NCBI GenBank assembly: GCA_944326625.1
Contig: CALVER010000039.1
Span: 1-9,889, forward strand
Source: Candidatus Gastranaerophilales bacterium
GTDB lineage: Bacteria; Cyanobacteriota; Vampirovibrionia; Gastranaerophilales; Gastranaerophilaceae
Direction of reading: 5' to 3'
Length of the DNA stretch: 9,889 bases
Each line of letters opens with the position of its first letter. Within the stretch, counting starts at the first letter, position 1. Both the position numbers and the translations under genes were made by a program. The notes under the pieces are model-generated. The model was not told where the DNA came from, did no database searches, and saw nothing but the letters and a program-made list of their open reading frames with translations. This document shows positions 1-5,551 of this stretch, in pieces.

Positions 1-1540
1 CAGAACCGGCTTGATTACCTGCACCCTGTGCTGCATCAGGTGTACCTGTCGGGCTTGCCTGAGCTCCTGCATCACCTTGAGGCAAAGGTGTAACTTCCGG
101 CGCCTGACCGAAGTTCATTGCTTTATCTAAATTTTTCAATGTATACGGCTGACCTTTACTGTTTTCAAACTTGGTTTCGCCGGCAGAAGACAATGACTGC
201 GTCAGAGTGCCTAAAGTTTCATACAATCCTGCTCTTTCCTGGATTAAAGAATTGTATTTAGCAAGACGGTTTTGATCTGATTTTGTTGCTTTACCGGGAT
301 CATTATCCGCAAGCGAATCAATTTGTTTTGTTAATTTGTCAATTGAATCCATTGTCTTTTTAAGCTGTTCATCCTGACTTTTTGCAAGATCATATTTTTT
401 ATCTTTGACATTATCGTCAAATTTTTTCATATCTTCAATTTCAGTCTTTTTACCGTTAAGTTCACCAATAATCTCACCACATTGTGATTCTATATTTGTT
501 AAAGCTTCATTTGCAGAGTCTAATTTAGCTTTATCAGCTTCAAGTTGTTCTTTCTTTTTGGTCAATTCTTGAATCTTACTGTCAAGTTCGGCTATCTGGC
601 TGTCACCTGCAGGAAGTGCCGCTTTTTGAGCTTCGTATTGATCAATACTTATTTGTGTTGAATTTATTTGTTGACCAATAATACCGCTTTGTTCTGAAAC
701 TTGAGCTTTTGCGGTCGGAAGTGTTGATGTTTGGAAATTAGTTATTTCATTAATATCAGTATCAATTGTTTTAATTGAAGCGTCAAGATCATTCGGATCC
801 AAATTACTCAATTGTAATGCTGATGTATCAATATCAACCTTTGCCAAATTCAAACCGTCTTGAACGCCTTCACCTGACAGAGTTTCATTTACAGAATCAG
901 CTATATTTAATTCCTGATAACCTGCATCCAAATTAGCCTTTTTCTCAGCTGATTGCTGTTCAAGGCCTTGAATATCACTAAATGAACCTGCAGAGGAAAG
1001 TTTACCGCTCAAGGTTGTAGCTGTAGATAATGAAGATGTTGACAACATACTTGACATTGAAGCCGGAGCACTACCGGGGCCGTCTGCTTTACCGCCGCCG
1101 GCAATCTTATCTCCGCCAAATATGCCTGCCTGATTTAACAATCCGAATACAGTCTGAGCAGCCTGCATACCTAATTGTACGCCCAATGCTGCTTTCATTG
1201 CTGTCTCCATGCTGTTATCGACGGTTACATTGCCGCCGGCATTAGACATTGCACGCATATTATATACACCTGCGTATCTGTTTGCTTCCGCACGCAGGTT
1301 CGCAAATCTGTTAGCATTATTACTTATATGATCATGCGGATTAAAGCCGCGCTGTGCTCCTACCCAGCCTGCACCCCGTCCGCTGCTTCCTAATGCACGC
1401 GTAAATACACTCGTTCTTTGAGCAGATTTAAGCTCACCGGCTCTCGCTTTTAATGAGGCAGTGTTAGCAGTTGATGTCTTGGCACTCTGCCGGGCATCAC
1501 TCAATGATATATTACGTTTTGGTATTCCTGGTAAACTCAT
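1..1540 (-). CDS. Unknown large Ala/Gly/Ser-rich coiled-coil protein, N-terminal part (3' end outside window)
   Basis: An open frame of 513 codons without a stop runs leftward from ATG at 1540-1538 and leaves the window at position 1. I do not recognise the family. Residues 1-100 are basic and polar (start MSLPGIPKRN) with several Asn/Arg-rich stretches and no signal peptide. Residues about 111-142 form the most hydrophobic stretch, amphipathic rather than a clear membrane helix, followed by Gly and then a Ser/Thr/Ala-rich linker (about 143-190). Residues about 190-450 look largely helical and coiled-coil, rich in Gln, Lys, Glu, Asp and Leu, densest at about 315-410. Residues about 475-513 are low-complexity Pro/Gly/Ala/Gln. 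Only one Cys (354) is present. A GAGAG motif about 6-10 nt upstream of the ATG is a plausible ribosome-binding site. The gene is divergent from the adenosyltransferase gene. The composition would suit a structural, surface or secreted scaffold protein, but that is inference. The coding frame is secure; the function is unknown. Confidence 0.85.
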   Translation of the reverse strand, partial: MSLPGIPKRNISLSDARQSAKTSTANTASLKARAGELKSAQRTSVFTRALGSSGRGAGWVGAQRGFNPHDHISNNANRFANLRAEANRYAGVYNMRAMSNAGGNVTVDNSMETAMKAALGVQLGMQAAQTVFGLLNQAGIFGGDKIAGGGKADGPGSAPASMSSMLSTSSLSTATTLSGKLSSAGSFSDIQGLEQQSAEKKANLDAGYQELNIADSVNETLSGEGVQDGLNLAKVDIDTSALQLSNLDPNDLDASIKTIDTDINEITNFQTSTLPTAKAQVSEQSGIIGQQINSTQISIDQYEAQKAALPAGDSQIAELDSKIQELTKKKEQLEADKAKLDSANEALTNIESQCGEIIGELNGKKTEIEDMKKFDDNVKDKKYDLAKSQDEQLKKTMDSIDKLTKQIDSLADNDPGKATKSDQNRLAKYNSLIQERAGLYETLGTLTQSLSSAGETKFENSKGQPYTLKNLDKAMNFGQAPEVTPLPQGDAGAQASPTGTPDAAQGAGNQAGS

Positions 1541-1770
1541 TTCTGCTCTCTCGTTTTTAATACCTTAAATATATAAAAACTTGAGATATCCTCCGATTGC
1601 ACATGTAAAGTAATTTGTTACAAAAGTTAACATGCTAAAAACCATGTGCTGCATGGCTTTTCAATATTTCGACCCCATAATTATTATTCCCATTATTTAT
1701 ACGTTTTTTACCTGATTGTTAAAAAAATTCACATTAAAAAATTAGCCAAATCCGGCATCCCAAGAGTTCT

Positions 1771-1799
1771 TTGACAATTTGCAATAGATTTTTAAGAAT
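1771..1799 (+). promoter_or_regulatory. Possible sigma70-type promoter, rightward
   Basis: A perfect -35 hexamer TTGACA (1771-1776) is followed after 17 nt by AAGAAT (1794-1799), which matches four of six -10 positions. If active, it would give a leader of roughly 320 nt before the adenosyltransferase gene, containing all the inverted repeats described there. The -10 is imperfect and AT-rich DNA throws up such matches by chance, so this is a weak call. Confidence 0.3.
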
Positions 1800-1874
1800 A
1801 ATTAAGGTTTTAATTGTAAATTTTTCATCAAAAAATTTTTTTAACACAAATCAGCCCGAAATCTTTGTTTTTGG

Positions 1875-1888
1875 ATTTGTTAACAAAT
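1875..1888. repeat. Perfect 14-bp palindrome, possible operator
   Basis: ATTTGTTAACAAAT reads the same on both strands. Related half-site-like sequences (TTTGTTA, GTTAACA) occur near 1614-1632, in front of the leftward gene. A dimeric regulator serving the divergent pair is conceivable. I cannot match it to a known operator consensus, and such palindromes arise fairly easily in AT-rich DNA. Confidence 0.3.
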
Positions 1889-1917
1889 ATTATGTAAAGA
1901 CTTTGGCATGGAAAAAG

Positions 1918-2012
1918 CAAAACCCCTTTATTTTTTTTAAATTTATCCTATGATGAATATACAAATCTTGGGAATGGGGATTTGGGAAGTTTACAGAAAC
2001 AAAGGGGTTTTG
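1918..2012. repeat. 12-bp perfect inverted repeat with 71-nt spacer containing G runs
   Basis: CAAAACCCCTTT (1918-1929) is exactly complementary to AAAGGGGTTTTG (2001-2012). The spacer starts with a run of eight T and contains GGG (1970-1972), GGGG (1976-1979) and GGG (1984-1986), an unusual G density for this DNA. The element could be the terminal stem of a small structured RNA of about 95 nt or part of a long leader. There is no T run after the right arm, so it is not a rightward terminator. On the minus strand the second arm is followed after one base by CTTTTT. Confidence 0.4.
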
Positions 2013-2046
2013 GTTTCTATTTACTCCGCAATTAATCCATCCAAAG

Positions 2047-2085
2047 AACGATTAAATCCATTACAAAATCGTTTAAAATATGGAT
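2047..2085 (+). promoter_or_regulatory. Interleaved inverted repeats (possible H-type pseudoknot) upstream of the adenosyltransferase gene
   Basis: AACGATT (2047-2053) is complementary to AATCGTT (2067-2073), and ATCCAT (2056-2061) is complementary to ATGGAT (2080-2085). The two pairs are interleaved (A-B-A'-B'). As RNA they would either form a compact H-type pseudoknot (stems of 7 and 6 bp; loops of 2, 5 and 6 nt) or two competing hairpins. The last base lies about 25 nt before the Shine-Dalgarno sequence, where a translation switch could act. The repeats could instead be protein-binding sites in DNA. No cobalamin-riboswitch B12 box is seen. Confidence 0.35.
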
Positions 2086-2123
2086 AGAGTTTATAATCTT
2101 TATAATCTTGGAGGTTATTGGTA

Positions 2124-2657
2124 GTGTTACAACATGGTTACATACAAATTTATACGGGAGACGGCAAAGGAAAAACTACCGCATCATTAGGTTTAGCATT
2201 GAGAGCTTTGGGACACGGCTGGAAAGTTCTTATTATACAATTTACAAAAGGCGACAGCGCAACTTCTTACGGAGAAATCGTTTCATGCTCAAAATTCCTC
2301 CCGAATCTGGATGTTGTTCAATTCGGTATGGACAGAGTTTGTTATTCTCATAATGTTTGCATGGATGACTACAAAGAAGCAAAACGCGGCTGGGAATTCG
2401 CTAAAAAAGCAATCAATTCCGGTGAATATCAATTGATTATTCTGGATGAAATAAATATTTGCACAGCTATGAATATGATTAAAGTATCCGAGGTAAAAGA
2501 TGCACTTTTGCATAAACCCGATAATCTTGAAATCGTATTAACCGGACGTTATGCTCACCCCGAATTAAAAGCTATGGCTCATCTCGTAACTGAGATGAAA
2601 CCTATAAAACACTATTTTGACATGGGTGTCATGGCAAGACAAGGTATTGAATATTAA
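2124..2657 (+). CDS. cobO: Cob(I)alamin / cob(I)yrinic acid a,c-diamide adenosyltransferase (CobA/CobO/BtuR type)
   Basis: The enzyme transfers the 5'-deoxyadenosyl group of ATP to the cobalt of reduced corrinoids, making adenosylcobalamin or its precursor in the cytoplasm. The family is recognised from the N-terminal P-loop GDGKGKTT (residues 12-19), characteristic of CobA-type enzymes, then ALRALGHGWKV, a Walker-B-like LIILDEI (104-110), LTGR (139-142) and the C-terminal family block TEMKPIKH with a final RQGIEY. At 177 residues it is full length. The frame is open from TTG at 2118, but GTG at 2124 is preferred: GGAGG at 2110-2114 lies 9 nt before it and only 3 nt before the TTG. No other corrinoid-synthesis gene is adjacent and a terminator follows, so it is monocistronic. 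A role in salvage rather than de novo synthesis is inferred from its isolation and cannot be decided from this window. Confidence 0.93.
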   Translation: MLQHGYIQIYTGDGKGKTTASLGLALRALGHGWKVLIIQFTKGDSATSYGEIVSCSKFLPNLDVVQFGMDRVCYSHNVCMDDYKEAKRGWEFAKKAINSGEYQLIILDEINICTAMNMIKVSEVKDALLHKPDNLEIVLTGRYAHPELKAMAHLVTEMKPIKHYFDMGVMARQGIEY

Positions 2658-2684
2658 TTGAATAAGGTAAATCCTTTTTGAAAT

Positions 2685-2713
2685 AACGGGCTGTAATAAG
2701 TCCGTTTTTTTTT
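2685..2713 (+). terminator. Rho-independent terminator after the adenosyltransferase gene
   Basis: AACGGGCT (2685-2692) and AGTCCGTT (2699-2706) form an 8-bp stem with one G-U pair and a 6-nt loop, followed by seven more T (2707-2713). It starts 27 nt after the stop codon and separates this transcript from rpsB. Confidence 0.85.
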
Positions 2714-2731
2714 ACAAAACTAAAAAAATAT

Positions 2732-2760
2732 TTGCACATAAAGCATGTTTATAATATGCT
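2732..2760 (+). promoter_or_regulatory. Promoter of the rpsB-tsf transcript
   Basis: A perfect -10 TATAAT lies at 2750-2755, just after the upstream terminator, but has no good -35 at standard spacing. An alternative pairing is TTGCAC (2732-2737), 17 nt, TATGCT (2755-2760). Either reading starts RNA at about 2762-2767 and leaves a leader of roughly 155 nt before rpsB. Confidence 0.6.
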
Positions 2761-2764
2761 GAAT

Positions 2765-2905
2765 TTGGTTACACTAGTCCGATAGGTTCGCCCTAGTCCG
2801 GAGTCGGGGTAAAATATAGCCTCTGACCGATAAAACGGCAATTTTCAAATGAAATAGCTTGTAACGGATGGGACAGTTTAGCCCGTAGTACAACACATTA
2901 AACAT
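2765..2905 (+). promoter_or_regulatory. Structured 5' leader of rpsB, candidate ribosomal-protein autoregulation element
   Basis: This stretch is richer in G+C than its surroundings and folds on paper into a closed multibranch shape. GTTACA (2768-2773) pairs with TGTAAC (2860-2865). Inside are GATAGG/CCTA(G)TC around a TTCG-containing loop (2781-2798, one bulge) and GTCGGGG/CCTCTGAC (2803-2809 with 2821-2827, two G-U pairs). After the closing stem comes ATGGG/CCCGT (2868-2872 with 2882-2886, one G-U). CTAGTCCG occurs twice (2774-2781 and 2793-2800). In E. coli S2 represses its own rpsB-tsf operon through the leader; an equivalent function here is inference. I did not recognise a known riboswitch class. 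Confidence 0.5.
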
Positions 2906-2918
2906 AAGGAGAAAACCG

Positions 2919-3692
2919 ATGCCAACAGCATCTATGATTGAACTTTTGGAAGCAGGTGTACATTTCGGACACCAAACTCAAAGATGGAACCCTAAAATGA
3001 AACCGTATATTTACGGTGCAAGAAACGGTATTTACGTAATTGATTTGCGCAAAACCACCGATCTTTTGGATCAGGCTTATGCGGTAGTAAGAGAATTCGC
3101 TGCTCGCAACAAAAACATTTTGTTTGTAGGTACAAAAAAACAGGCTGCTGAAGTTGTTGCAGAAGAAGCACAAAGATCAGGCGCTTATTATATTAACAGA
3201 AGATGGCTCGGCGGTATGTTGACTAACTTTGACACTATCCGCTCAAGAGTTAACAAACTTAGAGAAATTGAAGACTTTATTTCTTCAGGCCACGCAGAAA
3301 AATTACCTAAAAAAGAAATCGCTCAGTTGAACCGTCAATTAGGCAAATTAAGCAAAACTTTAGGCGGTATCAAGGATATGAGAGGTCTGCCTGATTTAAT
3401 CTTCATCGTTGACCAGAAAAAAGAAGATATCGCTATTAAAGAAGCTAATAAATTAGGTATTCCGGTAATTTGTCTTGCTGATACAAATGCTGATCCGGAT
3501 GGTATTAACTATATTATTCCGGGTAATGATGATGCTATAAGATCAATTAAATTGATTACTTCAAAATTGGCTGACGCTGTTTTGGAAGGTAAACAATTAA
3601 AAGAAAACAACGCTAATCAAAAAGCTAAAATTGAAGAAATTAAAGCTGAAGATGCAGGCGTTTCAGCAGAAGAAACAGAAAAAGCAGAATAA
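2919..3692 (+). CDS. rpsB: 30S ribosomal protein S2
   Basis: S2 (uS2) binds the head-body junction of the 30S subunit next to S1. The 257-residue protein carries the N-terminal S2 signature EAGVHFGHQTQRWNPKMKPY (residues 11-30), the block RRWLGGMLTNF, KDMRGLPDLIFIVD and the second signature region GIPVICLADTNADPD, then IPGNDDAIRS. The coiled-coil insertion around residues 105-145 is complete, and the C-terminus ends in a charged Lys/Glu tail of about 30 residues, common in this family. The start is fixed by AAGGAG at 2906-2911, 7 nt before the ATG. It is first in a two-gene transcript with tsf, the usual bacterial arrangement, behind a long leader that may mediate autoregulation. Nothing is unusual in the protein. 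Confidence 0.98.
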   Translation: MPTASMIELLEAGVHFGHQTQRWNPKMKPYIYGARNGIYVIDLRKTTDLLDQAYAVVREFAARNKNILFVGTKKQAAEVVAEEAQRSGAYYINRRWLGGMLTNFDTIRSRVNKLREIEDFISSGHAEKLPKKEIAQLNRQLGKLSKTLGGIKDMRGLPDLIFIVDQKKEDIAIKEANKLGIPVICLADTNADPDGINYIIPGNDDAIRSIKLITSKLADAVLEGKQLKENNANQKAKIEEIKAEDAGVSAEETEKAE

Positions 3693-3705
3693 TTACGCAA
3701 ATTTT

Positions 3706-3737
3706 AACCATAGGCTTAATCTAAGCCTATGGTTTTT
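3706..3737 (+). terminator. Perfect 13-bp hairpin between rpsB and tsf, likely attenuator or processing site
   Basis: AACCATAGGCTTA (3706-3718) and TAAGCCTATGGTT (3722-3734) are fully complementary with a 3-nt loop, and TTT then ATA follow. The U tract is short, so the hairpin probably terminates only partly or stabilises the rpsB mRNA end. Either would let S2 and EF-Ts be made in different amounts from one promoter. No separate tsf promoter is evident in the 67-nt gap. Confidence 0.6.
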
Positions 3738-3759
3738 ATAAAAAAAGGAGAGAAATTAA

Positions 3760-4623
3760 ATGAATATTACAGCACAAATGGTAAAAGAACTCCGCGACAA
3801 AACCGGCGCAGGCATGATGGATGCAAAAAAAGCGCTTGTTGAAGTTGACGGTGATATGGAAAAAGCAATGGAAGTTCTCCGCCAAAAAGGCATGGCATCT
3901 GCCGACAAAAAAATGGGCAGAATTGCAGCTGAAGGCTTGGTAGCTTCTTACGTTGACGATAAAGTCGGCGCTATGGTCGAAGTTAACTGCGAAACTGATT
4001 TCGTTGCCAAAAATGCCGAATTCAAAGAACTTTCAAACTGCCTCGCTCAGGCCGTTGCAGAATCTAATCCGGCTGACGTTGACGCTTTTGTAAATTCAAC
4101 TTGCCCCAAATGCGGCAAAACAATTGCTGACGTAATTAAAGAAAAAATTGCTTCTATAGGCGAAAAAATTACTTTCAGAAGATTTGTCCGCTATGAAGGC
4201 AATGTCGCAACTTACATCCACAACGGCAAAATCGGTGTTCTTTTAAATACTGACAAAAATGATGCCGAATTAATGAACGATATTTGCTTACACATCGCGT
4301 CTAACGCTCCTGAATTCATTTCAAGAGAAGAAATTCCTCAATCTGTTATTGACGAAGAAACAAGAATTGAAATGGGCAAAGAAGATATTCAGAAAAAACC
4401 TGAAGCTATCAGAGGAAAAATCGTTGAAGGCCGTGTAAACAAACTTATGGCATCACGTGTTCTTCTTGAACAGCCGTTTGTTAAAAACCCTGATATTACA
4501 ATTCAACAGTTAATTGAAGGTAAATTGACAATCAAAGCTTTCACAAGATACACTCTCGGCGAAGGCTTGGAAAAACGTCAAGACAACTTCGCTGAAGAAG
4601 TTATGAACCAAATGAAAGGTTAA
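3760..4623 (+). CDS. tsf: Elongation factor Ts
   Basis: EF-Ts is the guanine-nucleotide exchange factor that displaces GDP from EF-Tu. The 287-residue protein begins with the UBA-like domain typical of the family (VKELRDKTGAGMMDAKKAL, residues 8-26). It continues with the core motif ETDFVAKN (78-85), whose TDF contacts EF-Tu near its magnesium site, then EKIASIGEKITFRRF (128-142) and the C-terminal dimerisation-like half ending in VLLEQPFVKNPDITI and FTRYTLGEGLEKR. A strong AAAGGAG precedes the ATG by about 9 nt. The N-terminal half carries a CPKC pair (Cys115, Cys118) just before GKTIADVIKEKI, where I do not expect cysteines from the members I know; with only two cysteines it is not a complete zinc ribbon. 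It is the second gene of the rpsB-tsf transcript and is followed by a strong terminator. Confidence 0.98.
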   Translation: MNITAQMVKELRDKTGAGMMDAKKALVEVDGDMEKAMEVLRQKGMASADKKMGRIAAEGLVASYVDDKVGAMVEVNCETDFVAKNAEFKELSNCLAQAVAESNPADVDAFVNSTCPKCGKTIADVIKEKIASIGEKITFRRFVRYEGNVATYIHNGKIGVLLNTDKNDAELMNDICLHIASNAPEFISREEIPQSVIDEETRIEMGKEDIQKKPEAIRGKIVEGRVNKLMASRVLLEQPFVKNPDITIQQLIEGKLTIKAFTRYTLGEGLEKRQDNFAEEVMNQMKG

Positions 4624-4634
4624 TCAGAGCATAT

Positions 4635-4670
4635 AAAAAAAACGGCAGCAATTGCTGCCGTTTTTTTTTT
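4635..4670. terminator. Strong Rho-independent terminator after tsf
   Basis: AACGGCAGC (4641-4649) pairs with GCTGCCGTT (4654-4662) around AATT. The right arm continues into a T run ending at 4670, while a run of A precedes the left arm from 4635, so the stem can extend and the element could also work in reverse. It ends the rpsB-tsf transcript just upstream of the kdsA promoter. Confidence 0.93.
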
Positions 4671-4691
4671 GCGTTTATTTAACACAAATTC

Positions 4692-4720
4692 TTGTAATAA
4701 AACCATATTTTTAATATAAT
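4692..4720 (+). promoter_or_regulatory. Promoter of the kdsA operon, placed for a leaderless mRNA
   Basis: TTGTAA (4692-4697) and a perfect TATAAT (4715-4720) are separated by an optimal 17 nt. The kdsA ATG begins at 4727, six nt after the -10, so transcription should start at or within a base or two of the A of the ATG. No Shine-Dalgarno sequence exists between the -10 and the ATG. Confidence 0.75.
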
Positions 4721-4726
4721 AAAGCT

Positions 4727-5551
4727 ATGGAAATAATAAAAAAACTTAAACTGAAAAATTTTGAAATCGGCGGGGATAAATTAACTATCCTTGCAGGCCC
4801 GTGTGCTGCCGAAAGCATGGAAATTCTGGACGAAACCGCAAAAGGTTTGAAAGAAATCACAAAAAAATTAGACATTAATTTCGTATTTAAATCATCTTTT
4901 GACAAAGCAAACCGCTCGTCTATACATTCCTATCGCGGGCCGGGCTTAGAAAAAGGGCTTGAAATGCTTCAAACCATCAAGTCAAAATATGATATACCAA
5001 TTGTAACTGATATTCATACACCCGATCAGGCGCAGCCGGTAAGTGAAGTCGCTGATATACTGCAAATTCCGGCATTTTTATGCAGACAGACGGATTTATT
5101 GGTAGCTGCTGCGAAAACCGGCAAAATCGTTAATATTAAAAAAGGACAATTTTTAGCACCTGAACAGATGGGATCTTTAGTCAAAAAAGTTGAAGATTCC
5201 GGCAATAATAATATTTTATTGACTGACAGAGGTACAACTTTCGGATATAACAATTTGGTTGTGGATTTCAGAGCAATTCCCATAATGCTTGAATTCGGTT
5301 ATCCGGTTGTATTTGATGCGACACACAGCGTACAGCTTCCGGGAGCAAACGGAACAAGCTCCGGCGGTGACAGAAGATTTGCTGCCCCGCTTGCAAAAGC
5401 TGCTATGGCGGCAGGCGCCAATGCTTTATTCTTTGAAGTTCATCCTGATCCGGATAAGGCTCTTTGCGACGGCCCGAATATGATTGCGCTTAAAGATGCT
5501 GAAGAACTTTTTAAACAATGTAAAGATATTTTTGAGATTGTAAGGAAATGA
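4727..5551 (+). CDS. kdsA: 3-deoxy-D-manno-octulosonate 8-phosphate synthase, metal-dependent type
   Basis: KdsA condenses phosphoenolpyruvate with arabinose 5-phosphate to KDO 8-phosphate, the committed step towards the KDO of lipopolysaccharide inner core, in the cytoplasm. The 274-residue TIM-barrel protein contains the family blocks FKSSFDKANRSSIHSYRGPG (residues 54-73), TDIHTPDQAQPV, IPAFLCRQTDL (114-124), KKGQFLAPEQM and DRGTTFGYNNLVVDFR. AGPC with Cys26 replaces the GGMN of the E. coli metal-independent enzyme. Together with His200 (DATH), Glu237 (FFEVHPDP) and Asp248 (CDGP) it supplies the four metal ligands known from the Aquifex-type enzymes. The start is the only ATG giving a full-length protein and lies right behind the promoter without a ribosome-binding site. 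The stop overlaps the next gene (ATGA). Its presence argues for an LPS-bearing outer membrane. Confidence 0.97.
   Translation: MEIIKKLKLKNFEIGGDKLTILAGPCAAESMEILDETAKGLKEITKKLDINFVFKSSFDKANRSSIHSYRGPGLEKGLEMLQTIKSKYDIPIVTDIHTPDQAQPVSEVADILQIPAFLCRQTDLLVAAAKTGKIVNIKKGQFLAPEQMGSLVKKVEDSGNNNILLTDRGTTFGYNNLVVDFRAIPIMLEFGYPVVFDATHSVQLPGANGTSSGGDRRFAAPLAKAAMAAGANALFFEVHPDPDKALCDGPNMIALKDAEELFKQCKDIFEIVRK

Larger units (their letters stand above)
1541..2123. other. Gene-free divergent intergenic region with several inverted repeats
   Basis: About 580 nt of AT-rich DNA lie between two divergent genes, with no convincing coding frame. Visible elements: a small stem-loop at 1642-1656 (CCATG/CATGG, flanked by A and T runs); a possible promoter at 1771-1799 (TTGACA, 17 nt, AAGAAT) pointing right; a perfect 14-bp palindrome at 1875-1888; a 12-bp inverted repeat at 1918-1929 and 2001-2012 with three G runs inside; interleaved inverted repeats at 2047-2085; and a tandem 9-bp duplication at 2092-2109. 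The region must hold the promoters of both flanking genes, but only the TTGACA candidate looks even moderately convincing. A small RNA gene cannot be excluded; I recognise none of the standard ones. Confidence 0.6.

Noticed and set aside
1030..1393. Two overlapping small rightward frames of about 70 codons
   Set aside because: They lie antisense to the continuous 513-codon leftward frame, have atypical composition (many Arg, Cys and His) and no ribosome-binding site.
1637..1661. Stem-loop CCATG/CATGG flanked by A and T runs as a terminator
   Set aside because: The stem is only 5 bp plus A-T pairs and no gene ends into it on either strand.
1771..1953. 60-codon rightward frame in the divergent intergenic region
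   Set aside because: It starts at a TTG that coincides with the TTGACA box, has no ribosome-binding site and encodes a Phe/Asn/Lys-rich string expected from AT-rich non-coding DNA.
2118..2120. TTG as the start codon of the adenosyltransferase
   Set aside because: GGAGG is only 3 nt upstream of it; GTG at 2124 has the ideal 9-nt spacing.
2108..2353. 81-codon frame overlapping the start of the adenosyltransferase gene
   Set aside because: It is a shifted frame inside a gene with a clear P-loop and family motifs; the protein resembles nothing.
2658..2918. T-box or standard riboswitch in front of rpsB
   Set aside because: I found no T-box sequence, B12 box or other motif I can name; only unassigned secondary structure is visible.
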